Source: Aquificota bacterium
GTDB lineage: Bacteria; Aquificota; Aquificia; Aquificales; Hydrogenothermaceae
Direction: 5' to 3'
DNA: 13,143 nucleotides
Assembly (NCBI GenBank): GCA_013153235.1
Contig: JAADEU010000026.1
Location: forward strand, 1-13,143
The translations under genes and the position numbers were made by a program. Positions 6,528 to 12,504 of the stretch are shown one piece after another. The notes under the pieces were generated by a model. It saw only the letters and a program-made list of their open reading frames with translations. It did no database searches and was not told the DNA's origin. How positions within the stretch are numbered: position 1 is the stretch's first letter; every line of letters begins with the position of its first letter.

Positions 6528-6869
6528 TTACCTCCTGATAATGATTGTTGTACTTGTAAACATTATTCTATCCTTTGATTTGGGAATTTTTATAATAAGG
6601 ACACCATTTTTTAGCTGTGCCACCGCACTGGCTATATCAACATTCTGCCGGAAGTGTATTTTCCTTTTAAACTTGCCGGAAAATCTTTCCATAAGCAGAT
6701 AATTACCACCGGATACCGGTCGTTTAATGCCTGTAATCTCTATGTAATCATCGTATCCAACCACCTGCACATCTTCAGGTTCCACCCCAGGAAGGTCCAC
6801 AACAACGGTATAACTGTCCCTTTCCTCAATAATATCAACAGGTGGTTTTATAATGTTTAAAGCAGGCAT
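6528..6869 (-). CDS. Hsp20 / alpha-crystallin family small heat shock protein
   Basis: 113-residue small heat shock protein, an ATP-independent holdase that binds unfolding proteins. The alpha-crystallin domain spans most of the chain: PPVDIIEERDSYTVVVDLPGV (about 9-29), EDVQVVGYDDYIEITG, the MERFSGKFKRKIHF element (about 60-73) and a final NGVLIIKIPKSKD strand. It is short for the family (usually about 140-150 residues): the N-terminal arm is only some 8 residues, and the C-terminal extension is reduced to about 13 residues ending TTIIIRR, where I-x-I may act as the oligomerisation motif. ATG at 6869 has GAGGT 8 nt upstream. It lies between trmD (31 nt gap) and lon (2 nt gap) on the same strand. 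Confidence 0.93.
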   Translation of the reverse strand: MPALNIIKPPVDIIEERDSYTVVVDLPGVEPEDVQVVGYDDYIEITGIKRPVSGGNYLLMERFSGKFKRKIHFRQNVDIASAVAQLKNGVLIIKIPKSKDRIMFTSTTIIIRR

Positions 6870-6899
6870 TTTAATGACCTCTTAATGGATAATAACTGA

Positions 6900-6905
6900 A
6901 TTATA
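6900..6905 (-). promoter_or_regulatory. Possible internal -10 box for hsp20-lon
   Basis: A perfect TATAAT on the minus strand overlaps the trmD stop codon (GTA TAA T) and lies 31 nt before the hsp20 start. No convincing -35 is present at 16-18 nt (best is GATTTT). No CIRCE inverted repeat or sigma-32-like box is seen. An internal promoter would let hsp20-lon be induced separately from trmD. Confidence 0.3.
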
Positions 6906-7659
6906 CCCTATTGTTTCCTGTAAAATCTTCAAAACTTTCCCCTTTTTTGATTGCCTGTAGTATTTTTTCCTCTTCAGGGGAAAGTCTGGCTTTTTCCAGA
7001 AGGTCAGGTCTTTTTTTCAGGGTGTTTTCTATCTGTTTCCATTTTCTCCACAGGTTTATCAGTCTGTGGTTTCCAGACCTGAGTACCTGTGGTACTTCCA
7101 TACCCCTGAAAACCGCAGGTCTTGTGTAATTTGGATACCCCAGTAATCCGTCTGAAAAGGAATCAACCCTGAGACTGTCACTGTCGCCGACAACGCCGGG
7201 AATGAGCCTTATAACTGCATCCATGATTACCAGGGCTGCAGGTTCTCCACCTGAAAGGATAAAATCCCCTATAGATACCTCCTCATCGACGATGCTTTTA
7301 ACCCTTTCGTCAACACCTTCGTATCTTCCGCAGATAATGAGCAGTTCGTCTTTCTGTGCCAGTTCTGTTGCAAACTTCTGGTCAAACCTCCTTCCCCACG
7401 GTTCGGTTATCAGAACATATGGTTTTTTATCCCTGGCTATATCATCATATGCCCTGAAGATAGGCTCAGGTTTCAAAAGCATCCCCGGGCCACCACCGTA
7501 AACCACATCATCTACCGTTCTGTGTCTGTCGGTGGCATAATCCCTGATGTTAACAGTATTAATATCAACAAGCCCTTTCTCTATGGCCCTTGATACTATT
7601 CCCGTATTTTTAAATCCTTCAAAAAATTCTGGAAATATCGTCAGGACGTGGAATCTCAT
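6901..7659 (-). CDS. trmD: tRNA (guanine-N1)-methyltransferase TrmD
   Basis: 252-residue SPOUT-class methyltransferase that uses S-adenosylmethionine to methylate N1 of G37 beside the anticodon, preventing +1 frameshifting; active as a dimer. The signatures are complete: MRFHVLTIFPEFFE at the N-terminus, VDDVVYGGGPGMLLKPEP (about 49-66), the knotted cofactor site ITEPWGRRFDQ and ICGRYEGVDERV (109-120), SIGDFILSGGEPAALVIMDAV (129-149) with Arg151, and DSFSDGLLGYPNYTRP with the likely catalytic base Asp170. The ribosome binding site is weak (AAGAG). trmD often sits with rpsP, rimM and rplS. Here it instead lies directly downstream of rnpB, whose 3' end is only 27 nt before the ATG with no terminator between, suggesting co-transcription of two tRNA-maturation genes. 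Confidence 0.97.
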   Translation of the reverse strand: MRFHVLTIFPEFFEGFKNTGIVSRAIEKGLVDINTVNIRDYATDRHRTVDDVVYGGGPGMLLKPEPIFRAYDDIARDKKPYVLITEPWGRRFDQKFATELAQKDELLIICGRYEGVDERVKSIVDEEVSIGDFILSGGEPAALVIMDAVIRLIPGVVGDSDSLRVDSFSDGLLGYPNYTRPAVFRGMEVPQVLRSGNHRLINLWRKWKQIENTLKKRPDLLEKARLSPEEEKILQAIKKGESFEDFTGNNRV

Positions 7660-7686
7660 TTTTACTCTTTGTAAAGTATCTTTTTA

Positions 7687-8061
7687 CCGGTGGTCCCTGA
7701 TAAGCCGGATTCTGTTTATGCAGCCATTTATCTCAGCTCCCTACCCGTGGAGGTGGGCTAAAAAGCCACTCAGGCGGGCCACCTTCAGACCTCCACCTAT
7801 TTGGGATTGCTCCGGAAGGGGGTTACCTAGCCTGACAGCTCGCGCTGCCAGCTGGTGGGCTCTTACCCCACCGTTTCACCTTTACCTGCCCGGATAAACC
7901 TTCGGCTTATCCAGCCTACCTGTGGCTTATCGGGGCAGGCAGTCTGCTCTCTGTGGCCCTGTTCCGCAGGGTTACCCCTGCCTGCCTTTCGGCAGCTTCC
8001 TGCCCTGTGGAGTCCGGACTTTCCTCCCCATTGAGGGGCGGCTGCTTCAGGAACCACCGGC
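7687..8061 (-). ncRNA. rnpB: RNase P RNA, bacterial type A (rnpB)
   Basis: Catalytic RNA of RNase P, which removes 5' leaders from pre-tRNA. Read on the minus strand, the universal blocks occur in order: GAGGAAAGTCCGGACTCC and AGGGCAGGAAG (CR I), ACAGAGAGCAGACTGCC (CR II/III), GGTAAAGGTGAAACGGT with GGTAAGAGC (CR IV), GGAGCAATCCCAAATAGG, GGGTAGG (the loop that pairs with tRNA CCA) and ACAGAATCCGGCTTAT (CR V). Ends were set from helix P1: 8047-8060 pairs with 7687-7700 over 14 bp with one G-U wobble. Length is about 375 nt, typical for type A. Hairpins with GNRA-type loops (GAAA 7987-7990, GTAA 7972-7975, GCGA 7840-7843) and visibly high GC suit a thermophile. GGGCC in the 5' half could pair with GGCCC in the P17 loop region (P6), an inference. 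No T-tract follows, so the 3' end is probably made by processing. Open frames across this region are spurious. Confidence 0.97.
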
Positions 8062-8067
8062 GGAAAT

Positions 8068-8095
8068 ATTATATTACCATTGTAAAATTTTGCAA
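8068..8095 (-). promoter_or_regulatory. rnpB promoter
   Basis: Minus-strand promoter: TTGCAA as -35 (8090-8095), a 16-nt spacer, and a perfect TATAAT as -10 (8068-8073), placed 6-7 nt before the P1-defined 5' end of RNase P RNA at about 8061. The -35 hexamer is shared with the oppositely directed promoter at 8090-8117. Confidence 0.8.
8080..8095. repeat. Near-palindrome TTGTAAAATTTTGCAA overlapping the shared -35
   Basis: A 16-bp inverted repeat with 7 of 8 pairs matching covers the shared -35 hexamer and the adjacent spacer of the rnpB promoter. It could be an operator for a dimeric regulator, but AT-rich promoters often contain such symmetry by chance. Confidence 0.35.
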
Positions 8096-8117
8096 TCGGT
8101 ACCTACAGATGTATAAT
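8090..8117 (+). promoter_or_regulatory. Promoter of the ompH-like / SAM hydrolase / zinc-ribbon operon
   Basis: Plus-strand promoter: TTGCAA (8090-8095) as -35, a 16-nt spacer, and a perfect TATAAT (8112-8117). Transcription should begin near 8124, giving a leader of about 28 nt to the ATG at 8152. The same self-complementary TTGCAA serves the divergent rnpB promoter. Confidence 0.75.
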
Positions 8118-8151
8118 TAGAAACAAAATTAAAATAATTACTGGAGGAATC

Positions 8152-8583
8152 ATGCTCAGACTTTTTACAGCCTTTTTAGTTCTGCTTTTTTCCGTTTCGG
8201 CAGTTATGGCCGAAGAAAAAATAGTCTACATCGACATCCAGAAGGTGGTGACATCCTCAAAAGCCGGTCTTTCTGCCCAGGCAGAGCTTGAATCACAGGC
8301 CAAAAAATTTAAAGAAGAGATTGAGAAAAAACAAAAATCCGGGGAATCACCATCCCAGGTTCAGGCATTTGCAGAGGAAAAACAGAAAGAACTGATTAAA
8401 AAGAGACAGGAAATTGCTGAAAAATTTATGAAAACCCTTCAAAAGGCAATTACAGAATTTTCCAAATCAAAGGGTTACAAGCTTGTACTGGATAAGAACA
8501 GCCTCCTGTATGGAAAACCGGAACTTGATGTTACAGATGAGTTTCTGAAATACTTTGACGAAAAATACAGTGTCATAAAATAA
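8152..8583 (+). CDS. OmpH/Skp family periplasmic chaperone
   Basis: 143-residue exported protein. Residues 1-20 form a signal peptide (MLRLFTAFLVLLFSVSAVMA) with an A-x-A-like cut before EEKIVY. The mature part starts with the Skp/OmpH strand IVYIDIQKVV, followed by a long charged helical arm rich in Lys, Glu and Gln (about 40-105), and ends with FSKSKGYKLVLDKNSLLYGKPELDVTDEFLKYF, the conserved C-terminal element. Skp forms trimeric, tentacle-like holders that escort unfolded outer-membrane proteins across the periplasm; that role is inferred from the family. The start has GGAGGAA 4 nt upstream. The usual partners bamA and lpxD are not adjacent: the next gene, 5 nt downstream, is a SAM hydrolase-family gene. 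Confidence 0.9.
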   Translation: MLRLFTAFLVLLFSVSAVMAEEKIVYIDIQKVVTSSKAGLSAQAELESQAKKFKEEIEKKQKSGESPSQVQAFAEEKQKELIKKRQEIAEKFMKTLQKAITEFSKSKGYKLVLDKNSLLYGKPELDVTDEFLKYFDEKYSVIK

Positions 8584-8588
8584 GGGTA

Positions 8589-9356
8589 ATGCACCTTATA
8601 GCCCTGCTTACAGATTTTGGTCTGGAAGACGGTTTTGTCGGCACAGTCAAGGGGGTTATAAAAAGTATCAACAGCAGGGCAGACATAGTAGACATATCCC
8701 ACAACATCACACCTTTTGACATAATGGAAGGGGCCCTTGTACTGAGGGCCTCTTACAGCTATTTTCCTGAAGGAACGGTCTTTGTGGCCGTTGTTGACCC
8801 GGGGGTTGGCACAGAGCGCAGACCTGTGGCTGTAAAAACCTCCAGATACTACTTTGTGGCTCCGGACAACGGTATACTTTCACCTGTTTTAAAAAAGGAA
8901 AAGCCTGAGAAAATCATACACCTTACAGAAGAGAGATTTTTCCTCCAGAGGATAAATGAGACATTCCACGGCAGGGACATTTTTGCCCCTGTTGCTGCCC
9001 ATCTATCCAGGGGTGTTCCTATAGAAGAGATGGGCAGGGAGATTTCTTCTCTTGTTGAGCTGGATATCCCTGTTCCACAGAAAGAGGGCGGTTATCTGGT
9101 AGGGCAGATAATCAAGTTCGACAGATTTGGAAATGGGATAACAAATATAGAGGAGATACCTCCTTTTGAGGAAATAGTAATAAAAAACTACAGAATCGAC
9201 AGGATATGCCGAAATTTCTTAGAAGGTGACAGTGACAGGCCAAACATTATCAGGGGTAGTTTTGGTTTTTACGAGGTTTTTGTTCCCCGGGCCAGTGCAA
9301 AGGAGAAGTTTGGCCTTAAACTGGGAGATTTAATAAAAATAAAACTCAAGGGGTAG
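8589..9356 (+). CDS. SAM hydrolase / SAM hydroxide adenosyltransferase family protein (DUF62)
   Basis: 255-residue enzyme of the family that includes fluorinase, chlorinase and the widespread SAM hydroxide adenosyltransferases, which split S-adenosylmethionine to adenosine and methionine using a water-derived hydroxide. Family signatures: LLTDFGLEDGFVGTVKGVI (6-24), ISHNITPFDIMEGALVLRASYSYFP (36-60), VVDPGVGTERRP (68-79), the APDNGILSPVL nucleoside site (91-101), NETFHGRDIFAPVAAHLSRG and RFGNGITNI. I see no halogenase-like features and infer the hydrolase role. The biological purpose of this activity is still poorly understood. The ribosome binding site is weak and close (AAGGGTA directly before ATG), and the gap to the ompH-like stop is only 5 nt, so coupled translation is likely. 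Confidence 0.92.
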   Translation: MHLIALLTDFGLEDGFVGTVKGVIKSINSRADIVDISHNITPFDIMEGALVLRASYSYFPEGTVFVAVVDPGVGTERRPVAVKTSRYYFVAPDNGILSPVLKKEKPEKIIHLTEERFFLQRINETFHGRDIFAPVAAHLSRGVPIEEMGREISSLVELDIPVPQKEGGYLVGQIIKFDRFGNGITNIEEIPPFEEIVIKNYRIDRICRNFLEGDSDRPNIIRGSFGFYEVFVPRASAKEKFGLKLGDLIKIKLKG

Positions 9357-9359
9357 GCG

Positions 9360-9566
9360 ATGTTTATAATAAGGTGTTCATCCTGTGGATTTGAAATACA
9401 AGATGAAAAGCAAATCAGGCTCTACGGGGGAGTAGAGCTTGCAATGAAAATACTCGGTCTTCCAGGCTCTGCCGTGGAGAAGAGAAGAAAAACTGCAGAC
9501 CTTTTCAATAGAAGCGGGGTTCCATGCCCCAAGTGCAGGAAAACAGATATATGGACCTGGTTATAG
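9360..9566 (+). CDS. Small zinc-ribbon protein of unknown function
   Basis: 68-residue cytoplasmic protein with two CxxC knuckles, Cys6-Cys9 (IRCSSCGFE) and Cys56-Cys59 (VPCPKCRKTDIWTWL), which should bind one zinc ion. Between them is a helical insert (YGGVELAMKILGLPGSAVEKRRKTADLF) longer than in a minimal zinc ribbon. I do not recognise the family. The ORF is credible: AAGGGG lies 6 nt upstream, it begins 3 nt after the SAM hydrolase stop, and composition matches its neighbours. Its end overlaps the convergent ligase-acyltransferase gene by 6 nt (TTATAG carries both stops). Co-transcription suggests a link to the SAM hydrolase, but nothing in the sequence shows the job. Confidence 0.75.
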   Translation: MFIIRCSSCGFEIQDEKQIRLYGGVELAMKILGLPGSAVEKRRKTADLFNRSGVPCPKCRKTDIWTWL

Positions 9567-11996
9567 CTGTTCATTTATCCGGTTGTAGATTTCCTTTACC
9601 AGTGTGTCCACATCTTTATCCCCAGGGTAAACAGGTGGCAGGAATTTTACCGTTATCCTGCCCGGTTTTGGGAAAAGGGAGCCTATAGGATATGCTTCGA
9701 AGGCACCTTTTATGACCACAGGAACTACAGGAATATTCAGTTCCTTTGCCAGAATGGCAAATGTCTTTTTAAAGGGGAGCAGTCTGCCATCCCTGGTTCG
9801 GGCTCCTTCTGGAAAGATAACCACATTTTTATTGTGTCTCAGAACAGAGGCTGTTTTTATCAGGGAGCCTTTGAGGTCTTTATTTACGTTTACCGTAATT
9901 ACATGGAATCTTTTTCCCAGTTCCCTTACAGGTCCTTCCGGAAAGTAAATCTCCTCTGCCATAAAGAAAGTGTTTTTGAGGTCTTTATCAGGCAAAGATG
10001 CTATTAGCAGAAAGCCATCCAGAAAGCTCTGGTGGTTTGGGGCCAGTATGTAATTGCCTTCAGGGAGATTTTCTGTCCCCTCCACCTTCAGGTGAAAGTA
10101 TTTTCTAAACAGGGGGAGAAGAATCTTTTTCAGCAATATCAGTGGCTTTTCCGTGTCAATAATCTCCACGTATCTATCCCTTGACAGGATTTCCTTCCAG
10201 TCAGGTTCCTTTGCAGGCTGTACTTTTTTTCCTGCTTCTTTGAGATATTCAGCCAGGGATTTGACAGTTGAGTATTTTGCCAGTTCCTCCTCCCTCATGG
10301 ATACACCGAAGGTCTTTTCTATGAATGTCAGCAGTTCTATTTTTTCCAGGGAGTCCAGTCCCAGGTCTATTTCCAGGTGGTCATCCGGGGCAGGTTCTCT
10401 GCCGGTTACATTTTTCAGGTATTCCTTTAATACCCTGTACTCCTGATAGTCTGGTTCTCTGGTGGTTTCCTTTTTCTGGACCCTCTGGAGAAAATTCTCG
10501 AGCATAAACCTCCTTATTTTTCCCAGTCTTGTTTTGGGAAACTCATGTCTGACTATCTGGAACCCTGAAAGCTTTTTGTAATCAGGAAGCTGCTGGTTAA
10601 CCCTGTCAATAACATTCCATTTGATGGTTTCTTCCAGATTCACAATACCCTCTCTTTTGACAACATCGAAATCAGGATATATGAGTGCTATCAGTCTGCC
10701 GTCTTTACTGATTACAGCCACTTCCTTTACAAGGGGTGAGGTTTTGAGAATTTTCTGCTCAATCTCCTCAGGATTTATATTTTTCCCTGTTGGAAGAACG
10801 ATTATCTCTTTTTTTCTCCCTGTAACGTAGATATAACCATCATCGTCCAGATATCCGGTATCACCTGTGTACAGCCATCCATCCTTCAAAACCTTTTTTG
10901 TTTCCTCAGGCTTCCTCCAGTAGCCCTGCATCACGTTGTCCCCACGGACAACTATCTCATCCTCTACGATTTTTACCTCAACACCTTTTATAGGTTTTCC
11001 TGCCGAGCCGAGTTTAATTCTGTCAGGTGGATTGAATGATATAATCGGAGATGTTTCTGTAAGACCGTAACCCTCTATAATCTTAAATCCCATTGCCCAC
11101 AGGTCTGAGGCAACCTCCTCATCGAGTTTTGCTCCCCCTGAGACAAAATATCTGATGTTTCCACCAAACCTGTCGTGGACCTTCTTAAACAGAATTCTTC
11201 CCAGTTTCAGGCTGTTTATCTTTCTGGATAGTGAAAAGATAATTTTTCCGGCAATACTTTTGTTAACCTGTTCCATAATTCTTCTATGGAAAAGCTGATA
11301 CAGCCTCGGAACTCCAATCAGTACGGTTATCCTGTTTTTTTGCATGGTTTTTATTATTTCCTCAGCAGAAATGGCAGATGGAAATGCTATTGTTGCACCA
11401 AGGTACAGGGGAAATAACATGGAAACCATCAGAGGGTAAGAATGGTGGAAAGGCAGTATTGCCACAGTACTGTCTGAACTGTCTGCAATTTTTGTTTCCT
11501 CAAGACCCCTTATATTTGAGAGGAGATTTTTAAATGAGAGCATAACCCCCTTTGGACTGCCTGTGGTTCCGGAGGTGTAGAGTATGACAGCCGTATCTTC
11601 AGGTTTTCTTTTTATTTCAGGACATTCACCCTCCGGGGAATGGATACTGTCGATAAGGAGAATTTCCGGTTTGACCCTGCTCTGTTTAATACCCTCAATG
11701 ACTGTTTCTTCCCTGTCCGATGTGGTCAGGATGTATTCAGGTTCACTGTCCGAAATGATATATGCCAGTTCTTCAGGGGTGGATTCTACATCTACAGGTA
11801 CGGGGATACCGCCTTTTTTCCATATTGCGAAAAATCCAAAAATCCATTCTGGCCTGTTATTACTGAATATACATACCCTATCACCGGGTTTTATATCCAG
11901 ATGGGGACATATTGAGTCTATTCCCCTTGTGATACCCTCACGGTCTATAACCGACCCTCTGTAGATAAGCCTTGCTGACCTTCCTATCTCTATCAT
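9561..11996 (-). CDS. Three-domain fusion: AMP-forming acyl ligase, acyl carrier domain, PlsC-like acyltransferase
   Basis: 811-residue protein. Residues 1 to about 505 are an ANL-superfamily adenylating enzyme (fatty acyl-CoA/ACP synthetase type): P-loop YTSGTTGSPKG (140-150), GYGLTETSP (309-317), YTGDTGYLDDDGY (376-388) and the hinge GRKKEIIV (393-400). Residues about 515-590 are an acyl carrier domain with the phosphopantetheine serine Ser549 in DLGLDSLEKIEL. Residues about 615-811 are a PlsC-type acyltransferase with the NHxxxxD motif (His655, Asp660) and FPEGARTRDG (728-737). The content resembles E. coli Aas, which re-acylates lysophospholipid with an ACP-bound acyl chain, but here the ligase comes first and the carrier is built in. 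The N-terminus starts about 25 residues closer to the first conserved strand than usual, and ATG at 11996 has no Shine-Dalgarno. An in-frame TAA lies 11 codons upstream, so little extension is possible. Confidence 0.92.
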   Translation of the reverse strand: MIEIGRSARLIYRGSVIDREGITRGIDSICPHLDIKPGDRVCIFSNNRPEWIFGFFAIWKKGGIPVPVDVESTPEELAYIISDSEPEYILTTSDREETVIEGIKQSRVKPEILLIDSIHSPEGECPEIKRKPEDTAVILYTSGTTGSPKGVMLSFKNLLSNIRGLEETKIADSSDSTVAILPFHHSYPLMVSMLFPLYLGATIAFPSAISAEEIIKTMQKNRITVLIGVPRLYQLFHRRIMEQVNKSIAGKIIFSLSRKINSLKLGRILFKKVHDRFGGNIRYFVSGGAKLDEEVASDLWAMGFKIIEGYGLTETSPIISFNPPDRIKLGSAGKPIKGVEVKIVEDEIVVRGDNVMQGYWRKPEETKKVLKDGWLYTGDTGYLDDDGYIYVTGRKKEIIVLPTGKNINPEEIEQKILKTSPLVKEVAVISKDGRLIALIYPDFDVVKREGIVNLEETIKWNVIDRVNQQLPDYKKLSGFQIVRHEFPKTRLGKIRRFMLENFLQRVQKKETTREPDYQEYRVLKEYLKNVTGREPAPDDHLEIDLGLDSLEKIELLTFIEKTFGVSMREEELAKYSTVKSLAEYLKEAGKKVQPAKEPDWKEILSRDRYVEIIDTEKPLILLKKILLPLFRKYFHLKVEGTENLPEGNYILAPNHQSFLDGFLLIASLPDKDLKNTFFMAEEIYFPEGPVRELGKRFHVITVNVNKDLKGSLIKTASVLRHNKNVVIFPEGARTRDGRLLPFKKTFAILAKELNIPVVPVVIKGAFEAYPIGSLFPKPGRITVKFLPPVYPGDKDVDTLVKEIYNRINEQL

Positions 11997-12085
11997 CAGT
12001 TTAAATTTATTGAATTTTTTCGGCAGTTAAAGGCCTAGGAATTCAAAAATTCTAAATAAATACTCTAAGCCTGCTTAAAAAAACC

Positions 12086-12451
12086 CTAATAAACCAAACA
12101 AAGAGAGCGAGTGGAAAGATTATATACCCAAATCTTCTCCCATAACTTCAGCTTATCTATTTTTCCTGCCCTTGCTATTATATTATCTGGATGATAAATG
12201 ATTAATACACTTTCGTAATAGCCATTTGTCCAGTCTATTTACTCTGTAGAATAAAGTTGTAAAGTCTGAAATTTTTTCCCTTTTTGAATAAACTATAGGA
12301 TCTCCCTATATTGGGAGATCTTCCTTTTTTTCGGTTTCCTACCAGATTATCTAATATTTTGCAGTAACTCTTTTAGTTTTATTCTCTTTCCTGTCATGTA
12401 TCTTATTTTATTAATGGTTTTTTTAATCAGGCTTATAAATACTCTTGACAT
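12086..12451 (-). pseudogene. Possible decayed gene, stop-interrupted minus-strand frame
   Basis: One minus-strand frame of 122 codons reads as protein-like stretches broken by three internal stops. From 12451 it runs MSRVFISLIKKTINKIRYM to a stop after 34 residues. Then come two short pieces, and from 12238 a 50-residue stretch without a start codon (IDWTNGYYESVLIIYHPDN through KLWEKIWVYNLSTRSL) ending at 12086. No ribosome binding site precedes the ATG. I do not recognise the family. The composition (Trp, Tyr, Asp, Gly in reasonable places) looks less random than usual for such AT-rich DNA, but the call is weak and chance cannot be excluded. Confidence 0.22.
12297..12331 (+). terminator. 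Intrinsic terminator in the gene-poor region
   Basis: AGGATCTCCC (12297-12306) pairs with GGGAGATCTT (12313-12322), ten pairs including one G-U, around a 6-nt loop. CC and seven Ts (12325-12331) follow. It is a good plus-strand intrinsic terminator. The nearest plus-strand gene upstream ends at 9566, so what it terminates is unclear. On the minus strand it has no T-tract after the stem. Confidence 0.7.
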
Positions 12452-12473
12452 TTACGAAAAAAAGTTATATTTA
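12445..12473 (+). promoter_or_regulatory. Promoter of the DksA-like gene and lspA
   Basis: A perfect TTGACA (12445-12450) lies 55 nt before the ATG. The -10 is either TATATT (12466-12471, five of six matches, 15-nt spacer) or TATTTA (12468-12473, weaker match, 17-nt spacer). The leader would be about 25-30 nt and contains GGGAGGA before the start. Confidence 0.55.
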
Positions 12474-12504
12474 GTATGCTCATTTAAATGCGGGAGGACG
12501 AGCC

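Larger units (their letters stand above)
11997..12504. other. AT-rich intergenic region of about 500 nt with no clear gene
   Basis: The largest gap in the window, between two genes that are transcribed away from each other. It contains one strong plus-strand terminator (12297-12331), the promoter of the DksA-like gene (from 12445) and a stop-interrupted protein-like frame on the minus strand (12086-12451). I see no tRNA, GC-rich structured RNA or repeat array. In a thermophile a structured RNA would be expected to stand out by GC content, as rnpB does, and nothing here does. Confidence 0.6.

Noticed and set aside
7547..8116. Open frames on both strands across 7.5-8.1 kb
   Set aside because: They overlap RNase P RNA, whose conserved blocks and P1 pairing explain the sequence; translations are Pro/Arg/Gly-rich and unlike proteins.
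12003..12052. Inverted TTGAATT/AATTCAA pair near the start of the fusion gene
   Set aside because: Only 7 bp in AT-rich DNA with a long loop; no terminator tract and no operator-like spacing.
11997..12504. Search for CRISPR, insertion-sequence ends, tRNA or a GC-rich RNA
   Set aside because: No direct repeats at regular spacing, no terminal inverted repeats with a transposase, and no cloverleaf or GC-rich block.
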